From contig CM038923.1 in NCBI GenBank assembly GCA_021904315.1, positions 2,294,001 through 2,358,000 on the forward strand: a stretch of 64,000 nucleotides of DNA, in the 5' to 3' direction. This DNA is from Sphagnum magellanicum. Lineage: Eukaryota > Streptophyta > Sphagnopsida > Sphagnales > Sphagnaceae. The notes below the pieces were generated by a model. That model was not told where the DNA came from. It searched no databases and saw only the letters and a list, made by a program, of their open reading frames with translations. The translations under genes and the position numbers were made by a program. This document shows positions 1 through 11,202 of the stretch, piece by piece; the first letter of the stretch is position 1; every line of letters starts with the position of its first letter.

Positions 1-48
1 CATATATGCCCTTTTTTTTGGAGAGATTTGACCAACCTTTAGGTCAGT

Positions 49-3000
49 ATGGCAAGTGGCAGGCGACCACGCACCCAACCTCTGCAGCCCAAGACCAGCA
101 TTGAAGACATTGTTACAGAGGCACAGAACAGATGGTTGAAACCTGTGGAGGTTTGTGAGGTTCTCAACAACTACCAAATCCATGGTTTTAAGCTAAATCC
201 TATTGCACCAGTCAAACCTGCCAGTGGCTCTCTGTTCCTGTTTGACAGAAATGTGTTGAGGTACTTCAGGAAAGATGGCCACAATTGGCGCAAGAAAAAG
301 GATGGAAGGACAGTGCGGGAGGCACATGAGCGACTAAAAATTGGTAATGTTGATGTTTTGCACTGCTATTATGCACATGGTGAGACCAATCTCAATTTCC
401 AGAGACGATGCTACTGGCTGCTGGACCCATCTATGGATCACATTGTGCTTGTCCACTACAGGGAGGTTGATGAACTTGGTCGGATTGTAATATCTGACAT
501 GCATTCTACACCCCCAAGCCATGTTCCAAGTCCCCCAGAAGGCTCTAGGTCATCTTCCATGTCCATTGCTCATGAACATGAGGGCGGTGATGCAGGGGAG
601 TTTGAGGAGGTCAGCAATGTCTCCCCTGCAGAAGCTTGCAGCTCAGTTTTAAACAGCTGCATCACACAGCCAGAGCAAGATCCCCCACAGCAGCAGAAGC
701 CAGGCACATTGGAGGTGAGACATGGCTGGACAGTGTTGGATTCCCTCAGCATGTCTAGGAATTCAGAAACCTTGCGTCCAGCCCTGGCAGGCATTGAAAG
801 GATGCTGGATTCCCCTGGCGTATTTCCACTAGGAGTTTCACAATCATCATTGCTATTGCCATCTCCTTTGGTTCCAGAGCATTTGAATAGGGAACAACAG
901 CAATCTGAGTATTCGCTGCCCATGCAAGGCTCAAGTGAGGAAAGTGTGAACTCCTCTGCTGAGTCAAGGACGAAATCTAATGGGGTTGGACTGCAACCAT
1001 TCACTAAAGAGGAGGAACTGGACATTGTGGAGTGGAAGGAGTTACTTGGAAATACTCAGAGCAATCAAAAAGATTCCTCAAACCAAACTGGAGGAGTAGG
1101 AGGTTCAGCAACATCAGACGAGGTTGTGAGAAGTATGGATGGTTTGAACTGGACAGACATGCTGGAGCAGTGCACAACACCAGAGACACACCAGGCTCTG
1201 CTAGATTTGGATCAGTCAGAAAACGAGCCAGTTGTGCAATTGGTGAATGACTTCTCTCAGCGAGAAGGTTTATCATATCTGGCACAAGTTCTTTCACCAA
1301 CTGTGCCAACTCCAAATGTTCAATATCAGGACCCACTGAGAAAAGAGAATGCTCCAAAGGCTCACCAGAAACAGTTCCCACTGACAAGGGTGGGTTTGCA
1401 AAATACTGAAGCTCGATGGGATGGTGAGATCTTGGACCTTGAGCACTCAACACTTAACAACATTCAAAACTCTGAAGTTCAGAGCCTCAAAGAAGCAGCT
1501 GGAAACAAGAACATGGAGGTTGAGAGTTTGACCAAGAATTTGGAGCTTGACAGCTTCATGAAAGAGAGCAGTGTTGACTTGGAGCTTGACAAATTCAAGA
1601 AGCTGAATAGTTTTGGACGATGGATGAGCACTCAGCTGAGTGACAACAGTGAGAATCTCCTGATGGACTCTGGATGGCCCAGTACTCCTGTGCTTGAGGA
1701 TCGTGGGGTTGGTGAGGATGTGAATGGTATATCTGTAGAACTGCAGGCTGAATCTGGGGTTAACACTTCAGTCACACAGGTCCAACGCTACAGCATAATT
1801 GACTTTTCACCAGGTTATGGTTACTCTTCGGAAGAAACAAAAGTTATTGTGACAGGCATGTTTATTGGGGATAATAGCAGCAGAGTATCGGACTTCAGGT
1901 GGCACTGCATGTTTGGTGAAATTGAGGTTCCTGCTGAACTATTAGGAGGGGGAGCCTTGCGATGCAATGCTCCAGCCCAAGCTGCAGGCAGAGTGGCCTT
2001 CTACATTACATGTGGTGACAGGCAAGCTCACAGTGAAATCTGTGAGTTTGAGTATCGCAGTGCAACAAGGGCTGATTCAAAGCCAGTGAATTTTGAGCAT
2101 CACAGTGAAAATGAAATGTTGCTCAAGATACAATTGGCACACATGTTATTGGAGGTTGCAGATTCTCCCAAATCCCACAATGAGGGTGATTCCCTTAAGC
2201 AATCTAGCCATTCTCACTTCTTAAATACTATGTGCACCCATGATGAATGGCTGTATCTTGAACTGTTAGCCACAACCCCAGGGGACTTGCAGACTTTGGA
2301 CTTTCATGAACAGTTGCTTCAAATGTTATTGAAGAGTCATATGCAGAGATGGCTGCAGTGCAGAATTGAGGATGAAAGGAAAGGACCAGCAGTTTTGAAT
2401 GAGAAAGGACAAGGAGTCCTGCACATGGCTGCAGCTTTGGGGTATCATTGGGCAATTGCTCCACTCATGTCAGCAGGACTGCCTATCAATTTTCGTGATG
2501 TCCATGGCTGGACTGCACTTCACTGGGCTGCATGGTATGGTCAAGAAGAAGCAATAGTGCACCTTCTTGAAGTTGGTGCAGATCCTGCAGCTGTGACTGA
2601 TCCCACTGTCACTAACACAGCAGGACAAAGTGCTGCAGACCTTGCAGCAACCAATGGACATGTAGGCATTAGTGGTTTTCTGGCAGAAAGCAGCTTGAGA
2701 GCTCGTCTCTCATCCATGACAGTTTCAGATGATCCCATAGATATAGCCCTGTCATGCATTGCTGGTGATAATGCTGTGGCCAAATTGGCACATCGAGAGA
2801 GTTTGAAAAGAAGTGTCGTCAGACTTGAAGATCAGCGGTCTCTTGAAGCATCTATTGAGGCATTGCGTAATGCGGCAAGATCAAAAGCTCTGATTCAAGC
2901 AGCTTTTCGGCAGCATTCATTCCAGAAAAGGGAGAATGATACATTAGCATCAATGCAATCTGATGAGTATGACTTGACAACAATTGAGCTCCAGGCTTGG

Positions 3001-3678
3001 ATAACAGCAAATGCAGCTAAGAAGATCCAAAAGGCCTATCGTGGGCATCATGGAAAGCAGCAATTGGCTGCCATTCGCATCCAAAACAAGTTTCGGGGCT
3101 GGAGAGCTAGAAGAGACTTCCTCTCTTTCCGGCAACATGTTGTGAAGTTGCAAGCACATGTGAGGGGCAACCTTGTCCGCAAACGGTTCAAGAAGCTATT
3201 GTGGTCTGTCAGCATTGTGGAAAAGGCAATACTCCGCTGGCTGCGGAGGAGACATGGGCTGAGGGGTTTCAAGAACGAGTTCTGTTTACCTGACAATGAC
3301 AATGATGAATTTCTCAGGGAGGGCAGAAAAAGGACTGAGGTGGCTTTGGAAATAGCAGTCACTCGAGTTGAGGGTATGGTTCCCAGCAGTACAGGTCGTG
3401 CTCAATATTTACGCTTGAGAGAAAAATCTTTAGAATCACATCAGAAAGGAAAAAGCCCTGAGCCAGAAGCACATCAGCTGATGCAAATCTCAAAGCCAGA
3501 AATGCAGCAGCAGACACAAAGCTGTCAAGTCAGTATCCCTGATTATGTTCAGGCCAGTGATGATCAGTTCATGAGTTTCAGACAGTATGAGCATCAAGGA
3601 CAAAACACTCAAGTAGCACCTCCTCATGTCTTTCCAGATACCACTGATGATGCACTGATGATCTTTACAGTAGAATAA
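49..3678 (+). CDS. Calmodulin-binding transcription activator (CAMTA), intronless
   Basis: The 1209-residue open frame has the full CAMTA domain order. A CG-1 DNA-binding domain lies at about residues 15-142, with the basic stretch YFRKDGHNWRKKKDG. A TIG/IPT immunoglobulin-like fold lies at about 580-670 and ankyrin repeats at about 786-880 (GWTALHWAAWYG). Three IQ-like motifs lie at about 989-1047 (KKIQKAYRGHHGK, IRIQNKFRGWRARR), followed by the basic calmodulin-binding helix at about 1058-1075 (ILRWLRRRHGLRGFK). Family members bind CGCG-box promoters and respond to calcium/calmodulin in stress and defence; that role is inferred from the family. Length is within the usual 900-1200+ range. 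ATG 49 is the first in-frame start after an in-frame TAG at 40-42, but the bases before it (pyrimidine run, then GGTCAG) could also be an intron acceptor in the leader. Plant CAMTA genes normally have about a dozen introns; none is present here, so this may be an intact retrocopy or a case of intron loss. Confidence 0.95.
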   Translation: MASGRRPRTQPLQPKTSIEDIVTEAQNRWLKPVEVCEVLNNYQIHGFKLNPIAPVKPASGSLFLFDRNVLRYFRKDGHNWRKKKDGRTVREAHERLKIGNVDVLHCYYAHGETNLNFQRRCYWLLDPSMDHIVLVHYREVDELGRIVISDMHSTPPSHVPSPPEGSRSSSMSIAHEHEGGDAGEFEEVSNVSPAEACSSVLNSCITQPEQDPPQQQKPGTLEVRHGWTVLDSLSMSRNSETLRPALAGIERMLDSPGVFPLGVSQSSLLLPSPLVPEHLNREQQQSEYSLPMQGSSEESVNSSAESRTKSNGVGLQPFTKEEELDIVEWKELLGNTQSNQKDSSNQTGGVGGSATSDEVVRSMDGLNWTDMLEQCTTPETHQALLDLDQSENEPVVQLVNDFSQREGLSYLAQVLSPTVPTPNVQYQDPLRKENAPKAHQKQFPLTRVGLQNTEARWDGEILDLEHSTLNNIQNSEVQSLKEAAGNKNMEVESLTKNLELDSFMKESSVDLELDKFKKLNSFGRWMSTQLSDNSENLLMDSGWPSTPVLEDRGVGEDVNGISVELQAESGVNTSVTQVQRYSIIDFSPGYGYSSEETKVIVTGMFIGDNSSRVSDFRWHCMFGEIEVPAELLGGGALRCNAPAQAAGRVAFYITCGDRQAHSEICEFEYRSATRADSKPVNFEHHSENEMLLKIQLAHMLLEVADSPKSHNEGDSLKQSSHSHFLNTMCTHDEWLYLELLATTPGDLQTLDFHEQLLQMLLKSHMQRWLQCRIEDERKGPAVLNEKGQGVLHMAAALGYHWAIAPLMSAGLPINFRDVHGWTALHWAAWYGQEEAIVHLLEVGADPAAVTDPTVTNTAGQSAADLAATNGHVGISGFLAESSLRARLSSMTVSDDPIDIALSCIAGDNAVAKLAHRESLKRSVVRLEDQRSLEASIEALRNAARSKALIQAAFRQHSFQKRENDTLASMQSDEYDLTTIELQAWITANAAKKIQKAYRGHHGKQQLAAIRIQNKFRGWRARRDFLSFRQHVVKLQAHVRGNLVRKRFKKLLWSVSIVEKAILRWLRRRHGLRGFKNEFCLPDNDNDEFLREGRKRTEVALEIAVTRVEGMVPSSTGRAQYLRLREKSLESHQKGKSPEPEAHQLMQISKPEMQQQTQSCQVSIPDYVQASDDQFMSFRQYEHQGQNTQVAPPHVFPDTTDDALMIFTVE

Positions 3679-6640
3679 TCAGCAGCAAGAAATATTTGCA
3701 AAGGATATGGCCTTTCGTATCAAGCCCTAGCGGAGTTTGGGCTGACAAGAAAGGCTGTGTCATGAGTATTCTTCAGGTAATATTCTGAACAATAGGAGTT
3801 ATGTGTGAATTTTGTAAGTATGATGGAATGGCTTAGAAGATTTTTTCTATGCAAGATGGATTCAGTAGTTAACAGTGAGATCAGAAATGGTGGCAGTACC
3901 AGTCTATGCAAGGAAAATCTAACTTTTGAAAGCTAGCATAGGAGGAAAATCATTACATTGTTGAATGAACATCATTGTCTGGGATTCTTTTTGCACAGAT
4001 GAGAGTGGTTCAGTATTGTTCAAGCTGGTAATTGAGATATTAGGTGGTTGTCATGGCTGATTGATTATTCTAGTCATGTCCTCACACATTGTCACCTTGC
4101 AATTTGAGGGTCATAAATGTCCAACTACAGATGGGCACAGTTACATATTAGCTGGGGTAAGTTCCATGAATCCAAAGAAAGTTCTACCTCCCACACCAGA
4201 TGCATACATAGTTTCATATCCATGAATCCTCTTAAGTCTTCCCAATGTGTGCAGCCCAGTTTCTTCCTGAAACCATTGGTTGTTGCCAGTGGATTCACTG
4301 GAAATTTTGTTGGGTGTTAGTTTCTTAAACTGCTGTCCACTGATGTGCAGACTTTCCAACAGTCACATCTTTGCGAGGTCCATAAGTTGAGGCTGGCATA
4401 CTGAATGAGCAGGAATTCCCAACATTTTATCAAGCAGATTGATAATTTCATTATGCAACAAGCTGTGTAGCAAATGTGCTTGAGTTGAACATGCCAAATT
4501 GAACTGAAGGTGAAAAGGTATGTGGATCCAAAGACAAGGACAAATATTTAGTCTAGTCCACTGTGACTACAATCTCTGTTATATCTCTGTTGATAATCAA
4601 CTTCAATGGATAGGGAAGAGAGCATCTGAGTTGCTGAAATCTTATTTGGCTAGAGCTTCATCATTAACTATGATCTTTAAACCTAAAAAGATTGTACCAG
4701 AGAAAGATTAGGCAAGGGGCAAGAACAATGCTAATGATGCCTTCTAGTGGGAACTTATTCGCAGTGGTGGAGAATGATGGCCTTGGCTAGCACCTAATTT
4801 GGTTGGCATGAATGCAAAATGGAATGTTCAAATGTATTGATTCTTCTAAAAGTTGTGCAAAAGCATGTTATTATCACTCTGCTTTAAGGAAACTGAATTC
4901 ATAGTGAAAGAAATCTTTTGGGTATAAGGCTTAGGGCCTAGTGGTGGTGGGCAATGGTGTTGAGGGAGGGGATGCAAGAGATTGCTCCTTTTATTCAAAA
5001 GGGGAGGATTAGAAGCATGCAGTGCGAAGGTCAGATTATCTCCAAATTAGAATTTGTATGATAATGTTGGATTCATGTTCTCTAGATGCCAAATCCAATG
5101 TGTTTCTGTCTGAAAGTTCAGGTACACCTGTAGATTGAAGACGAAGAATGGTTTGTTGTGGAATCTCCCTTGAGGCCATTATAACCTTAATTTGCACACA
5201 ACATTTGGAGCTATTCCATGGTGGAGGATCTAAAAACTCCTCACAATGTTATTGACCTTCACAAAATAGGGAAGTCGGTAGTGGTAACATGTGTCAAATA
5301 TTTTGTTCCAAACAAAAAAAAATTTGGGGCTATCCCATGAGTGATTAAAGCCAATGGATGGTTATAGGCCAATCAAGTGGTTAGGTTTGTATTTTTTGTG
5401 TTAAGTGTGACATGTATTGTGCCTCTCTTAGATATAAAATTTATTTAAAATTTTAGGGTGCATTTGGCAAGGTTCACAAAGCAGGGATTGAAAGGTTTGA
5501 GGTTTGAATGTATGTCAAAAGCCACTGAAATTTTCTAAGGAAGAGGTCCCCAAAAAAAGATTTGGAAGAAGCACCAAAACAACATTCCATGTAAGCATTG
5601 ACTTGATACAAGGAATATGAGATTTCCACAATTAGTTTAATCATGTTATTAGGTAATACCACTCATGTTCATATTTAATCATATTCAAGCTCATATTGGG
5701 GCTTTATTATTTTTGTTAATCATTATGATAAGATTAAAACTCAATTGTCGGTACTTTAGGATTTTGTTCCACAGTGAATCTTGTTCAAATTCCATGACTT
5801 GACTATTTTGGCAAAGGGAAAGGTTTTTAAAGTGAACTTTGTACCTATTTATTGCAAAACATTGAGTTAGTTTCAACTATTTCATCTTTGGGGAGTTAAT
5901 CGTTGAGAAAAGCCATTGGAGTTGAAACTCACATGTAAACAATACAAGAATGCAAGTTCATAAGACAGAAACAATAAAGCTATATGTAAAGTCATGTGAA
6001 TAGGGGATGGGAACCCTGAGTTCTGGCAAAACACCATGCATGGAGATGAACAAAGGCATGAACTTGATACAAATGAAAATAACAGAGTATGAAAGTCGAA
6101 AATGCACCAAAATTGATGGTCCCCAAAGTTTCATCCTGAGTTCACTAGTGAAAGGTTTTGCATACTTCAAAAATAGCTTGTATACCTTTGAGCAGACATG
6201 GAAATCTTCAACAACAATTTCAAGGCTCTAGGGGAAATGTAAGACAATCAGGAAAAACCTTTGATAAAGATTTGACGTTCTAGGAAAAAATGAAAAGAGG
6301 GGTTTGTTCAAGGATTGAATGGAAGCAAAGAAAGAGGAGGGTCATGGAGCCCAACACCAGAGAAGAGCAGAGGTCATGGAATGTGGAGCCTAGGTTGAAC
6401 CTTTTTTTCCCTTTTTTCTTTTCTCCTACCTTTTCAAATTCAACATCTCACTGCTGAATAATTATTTTATTTTGAAATTTTGACTTGGTGCAAAAAAGAG
6501 AAAATTTTCAAATTTTCGACAAAACTTTATTTAAATTTTAAAATATTCAACAACAACCTAAAATCGCTTAAAGTACATGCAATAGTATATTTACTAAAAA
6601 CCTAAAACTACCTTGTAACAACTTCCTAATTTCTTAAATT
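3679..6640. other. 3' flank of CAMTA and non-coding spacer
   Basis: No convincing gene is visible. The first part presumably holds the 3' untranslated region. Only short, unrelated open frames occur, and base composition drifts to AT-rich from about 5300. An A-rich run near 5311-5320 is too short and too far from the stop codon to be called a retroposition tail. Confidence 0.5.
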
Positions 6641-6648
6641 CTTGAAGT

Positions 6649-8558
6649 TTGGTCCATGCTTTTTGGAATGATGTTTGCAACATTTGTGGAGAGAGATCTT
6701 TACAAGGCAAAAAAATTGAAGATTTCATAAAATTTATACCAAAATATAATTTAGTTTTGTGCATGGGTACAGAAAAGTTGCAACAAACCTTACTTATTGG
6801 TCTATTCAAGACAATTACAAGAGCAAAAAGAAAAGATATTTTGCTGAAAGAAATAGAAGACATCAATGAGAGCGCCAAGCAAAAAACACCAATGCCAAAG
6901 AGAGTAGAAAAATGGCCTATTGGACGTCCAAAAAAATTTGTAACAACACTACAATTTGAGAAACAAATCAAGCGCTAAAAAGGTGAAGAGGAAGTTGTAA
7001 AGAAGCAAGATGGAAGTAAATAAAAAGGTCAAAAATCAAGAGGCTAGTACACAAATTGGTTTCAACCACATTTATGGCCACCCATAGTAGTATTAGTTCA
7101 AAAGTATGGTGCAAATTCTGATATTGTGCATTATTTGTGAACTGATTACTAAAGTCCAAAAGTCCCAAGTCCATACAAAAAATTGGCAAGAAGAAATTTG
7201 TGGACTTGGTTTACACCAATAGGAAAACTTCGACCAAACTACTTGCAAGTAGCACAACAAGGTACGGTTGTCAAACACTTGAAACATCATTTGCCAATCC
7301 TCGAAAAATATCCCACACTTTGAAATGGTCTTGTCACAATGCTACAAAAGATGAGAAATGTTGGACAACCGCAATCTACCTCTATTATTCAACCAATTCT
7401 AAGGGGCATGATAGAAGCCCTTGCTCTTGAGATTCTTCAAACTAGTCATGGGGGTTCATAGTTGCAAGGGAATGGACAAGACAATTTTTAAAACACTACA
7501 TGAATTGATCGTTTCGCATGGCAACCACCGTAGCCAGCAAAATGCCAACAAATTGGCATGAGTAAGGTCAAAACATGGCATATAAAATAGCTTACCTTGT
7601 GAAGTTGTATTCCATGCCTCCATGCCTTGTGGTCAATAGTGAACAATTTGGGATCCACCTTGTTTCAATAGTTGGAGAAAGAACATGGGAAAGTAACAGC
7701 ATTCAAATGTTAGGGGTGGAGGATAAGAGACAAGTAACTATGGTGGTATCTTTTATTGCAAATGAATACCTACTTCCTAGACAAGTTGTGCATCAACTCC
7801 GATTGGCATTTTACATGTAGTGAAAATCATTGGTTTACACTATAGATAACAAACGACTTTGTTAGCAAGATTTTGCTCATTTTACGCAATCAAATCCAAC
7901 AACTCAACTTATAAGAAAACCATAAACTTGTATGGCTAATTGGTCGTTGGAGCATTCACAAAAGCAAGGAATTTTTTGACTGGATTAAAAAAAAACACCC
8001 TAACATCCTTGTGTTTATTCCTATAAATTGTACCAATGAATTACAACTTGTAGATGTAATCATACAAAGACCTTTGAAACATGTTTTCAAGGTCAATTTC
8101 AACAAATGGACTACAAATATCATCAAAAACCAAATATGCGAGGTTGGGGAAGGAGTTGCACATTATTTGAAGATAAGTAACCTCAAACCTGAAATTTATG
8201 AATGGCTTCATGTAGCTTGGACACAAGTCCAAGGAATGCACGAAATGATAATTAAAAGTTGGCAAAAAATTGGGATTACAAATGCTTTCACATCAAAATT
8301 TCAAGTAGCTATGATGGAAGTAAATGCACTTACTCCTCTCTTTACCTTCATTCTATAAGTTGAAAAAAACAATGATGGTACAAAAGAAAATGATGTAGAT
8401 CTTGCCCATTCCATTGCAATAGTGATTGAAAATTGTTTATAGCCTAATTGCACTCCGCTTAGAGTTGCAACTAAAGGTGACTCTACAACAACTTCATGTA
8501 GTGGCAAAGTGTCTAGATTAAAACAACAAGCTAGATTCAAGCAAAAGAAACTAGGCTG
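6649..8558 (+). pseudogene. Decayed DDE superfamily (pogo/Tigger-like) transposase
   Basis: Coding remnants of one transposase can be followed through several frames with stops and frameshifts. The N-terminal part (6649-6978) contains NICGERSLQGKK. A middle part (about 7080-7820) includes QVVWSKF-type and GERTWE...GVEDKRQVT blocks, and a C-terminal part (7920-8558) contains HPNILVFIPINCT and IIQRPLKHVF, typical of the DDE_1 endonuclease domain. The position expected to read N-x-D before the first strand reads NSEQFG, so the first catalytic Asp is Glu. The second Asp (expected LIDxW) is Gly in LIGRWSIH. The third Asp (LVDVIIQ) is kept. Stops plus two lost catalytic residues mean it is not functional. 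No flanking terminal inverted repeats were found. Family assignment rests on remembered DDE_1 signatures; hAT or other DDE families fit less well. Confidence 0.7.
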
Positions 8559-9060
8559 AAATTACATTTGTTGGAAAATTACTTTACATTGTTGGGAAAA
8601 TCCTTTTACAAGTTATTGTTGTCTTGAAAAACTTGATATGAATGCCTATTTATAGCTATTGAATCCAAAAAAAATTGAGCAAGTTGTTATAGCAAATGTT
8701 GGTAATAGAAAAATTATTCTTTGATTAGCCTTGATACGAGAGTTTGCATGTTTTACAAATTTAGCAATAGCAATTTTGCCTTTAATTTGCAGAGCTTTGT
8801 AGTTCATCAACTTACCTACTATGAGACTTGAAGGAGCCCATGGTATAAACCATTTTCTTAATCATGTACCAAATCCCTATCAACATGTCTTATCTCTTAT
8901 ACATCTCCTTCTCAGTGCTCTAAATGTCAATTTCTGCCTAGTGCTTTAAAAGCTAGATACTCTAACTATAGATCTCAAAAGTTACAAGTCACATGCATGC
9001 ATGCTAACTACAACAAAAATTGAGTTTGAGACAACAATGACATAGAACAGGGCTTGGATA
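8559..9060. other. AT-rich spacer between the DDE relic and the CACTA element
   Basis: No gene or clear repeat is seen. The last three bases (ATA, 9058-9060) form the left half of the target-site duplication of the CACTA element. Confidence 0.5.
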
Positions 9061-9215
9061 CACTACTAGGAGATGTGGCCAAGTTCACCTTGTATTTCAC
9101 TAGGATTTTGAGTGAACTAGGACAGATTCACTATATGAAATCATGGTAAAACATGTTAACCCCATAGTGAACGGGGACCAATTGCTAGGACAGGTCAGTT
9201 AAGCTAGTGAAACAA
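9061..9215. repeat. Left terminal and subterminal repeats of the CACTA element
   Basis: After CACTACTAGGA, copies of GTTCAC, TCACTA, AGTGAAC and TAGTGAAA recur on both strands over about 150 bp. Such arrays of short motifs are where TNPA-type proteins bind in En/Spm elements; binding here is inferred. Confidence 0.75.
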
Positions 9216-9714
9216 GATGACAATAAATGATACCCAAATTTAGGTGGAAATTACACCTATTAGTTAAATCAACCTACAACACTAGTCATTTAAGAGGGTT
9301 TTTTCACCAAGTGTGGTTAGTTAATTTAAATTATTTTTTCATATTGTGTGTAGTTAATTTAGGAGAATTTTTTCACAAATTATGGTTGGTTAATTTAAGG
9401 AGATTTTTCCATCTATTAACCATTAAATATGGGTAATTAATTCCATAGTATTTTCATCTTGTAATTTCCATGTGTCCATCTAAGAAATCAAGATGACAAG
9501 TATAGAAACATGCATAGAAACTTGTAAGGTTTGATGATCCTTGTTTGAACTTTCAATGTGCTTGTAATTTATACAAATGAAGAGTCACCACTACCCTTGG
9601 ATGACATTTTGTTGCCCTAGACTGCCTAGACACACCACATCAATAAATTTATGACAATGGACAATTTGAGTGAGACAAAATCAATGCAATACAACTATTG
9701 ATCAATTTCCTTAC

Positions 9715-11192
9715 TTGAAATGCTTTCAATTCTTTCTTTCCAAGTTTTGATGCCCAATAAGCGCCCAATGTGCAATGGGCATTTCCTGTAGCTGGATCCT
9801 GCCATGTACCAGCTCATTTTCTGAGAGAGCATCCTCTTTGCCATAGAAGCAAATATGTATGCAGGAATTTAGCAAAATCAGATAGATTACTAACACAACT
9901 CTATGAAAGTGCAGAGAAATCTCCTTAACAACACTTTGACGGGAACAGGACAAGGAGTGCAGACAAAAACTTAAGAGAGTTGCTCATCACAAAATGTCAG
10001 ACCATCACCTTCATCAAAAATAGCAGTGATGGGTTGCCATGACTACTACCCACTAACTTTATTAGCGCCTAGCAGTAGTGGGTGTAAACAAATTCCTACA
10101 CAGCTCAGATCCTGACAAGGCTCTCAAAGCAATAGTTGTATTCAAAGTCAAGGTGAGAGATCTCTCTCTATGTAGTACCTCAGATATGCCACCCTTGGGA
10201 CAGAAAAATCGTGACACAAAATCATATTCGCTATCTTCAGGTGCGAGGGCAGTTATTATGACACCACCACGACCATGAAAGTCCATCATTTTGTGAAATT
10301 GAGGCTTCACACGTTCAACATCTGCACCTGATGGTAACTCAACCTTTTGTAATCATCACCAAACATTATCAATCAGCAAAAAACAAAAAAAACATTCATT
10401 TGTTTTTGGTTCACAAATGTAGAACCAAAGGGGCTGCTGTTGCTTTACAAGTTCACAGTTTGAGAGCTCTACCAGATAGTCACCAAGTGAAGTTTCACCA
10501 GCCCATTTGATTGCAACTCCTCCCAAAGCTTCAGAGAGAAGAAATGTGTCATTGCAAGGAACAGCAGGTACAAGAGGAAAGTTGAGTTGCACAACACCTT
10601 TACCACCTAGGCGCCTTCTCTCTGGCCTCTTCCCCAACTCATCTTCTTCCTCAGGCAACTCCTCATACTCTTCATAGCCCGACACCTTAGTTGTTTTCAA
10701 AACCCCAGATTTTGTGTGAAACAGAACTGTGTCCCCCAACACAATCCCAGATGCAAAAAGAAGATGCGCAGATGCCAATGTTGCATGCCCACATAGATCA
10801 ACCTGCTTGCACCTACTGTAGTCAGCTCTGTCTCTCTGTCTCTCTCTCTCTCTAACACACGCACACACAACATCATCCTTCCTACTTGTACTTAAACCCT
10901 TTAAACCTTAAACCCTAAATCTGTATGTATTTTTGCAAATAGACAACAGTTTCTGCAGAAATGGATTCAACAAACCTCAACTGTGGGAGTGAACCAGCTG
11001 AGATCAAACTCATTCTCCTCCTCAACCGCAATGCCCTTTTTCTGCTGTTGCACATCTTTTAAGGTTTTTCCACTTTCATCATCAACTTCCAACAGTCTCC
11101 CTTTCTGTGCATCTTTGCTTCTTGCTGTTGTGTTTTGTCTCTTCACCAAGAAAGTTGTCTCTGATAGATTGAATTCCCGGGCAATGATACTC
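9715..11192 (-). CDS. PhzF-family (phenazine biosynthesis-like) protein, internal exons only, captured in the CACTA element
   Basis: Four exons join in one open frame on the minus strand: 10976-11192, 10473-10802, 10179-10343 and 9715-9798, all with GT donors and AG acceptors and phase-0 junctions. They encode FNLSETTF (with the Glu conserved as the catalytic acid in PhzF-fold isomerases) and FTPTVE joined to VDLCGHATLASAH. They then encode DYL joined to VELPSGADVE, a DFVSRFF block, and finally DPATGNAHCTLGAYW. These are the signature blocks of the PhzF/diaminopimelate-epimerase-like fold. The N-terminal exon (expected FTxxxFxGNPAAV) and the C-terminal exon (about 40 residues) are not found between the CACTA ends. 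The piece is therefore incomplete and probably not enzymatically active, though its frame has no stops. An acidic, low-complexity insert (DVQQQKKG...EEENEF) lies in the first exon. The substrate of plant PhzF proteins is unknown. Confidence 0.8.
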
Positions 11193-11202
11193 CTGTTCTG
11201 GA

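Noticed and set aside
5311..5320. A-rich run downstream of the CAMTA gene as a retroposition poly(A) tail
   Set aside because: Only nine consecutive A bases, 1.6 kb past the stop codon, with no visible target duplication; such runs are common in this AT-rich DNA.
10062..10310. A separate single-exon gene from the minus-strand open frame here
   Set aside because: It is exon 10179-10343 of the PhzF fragment running into its flanking intron.
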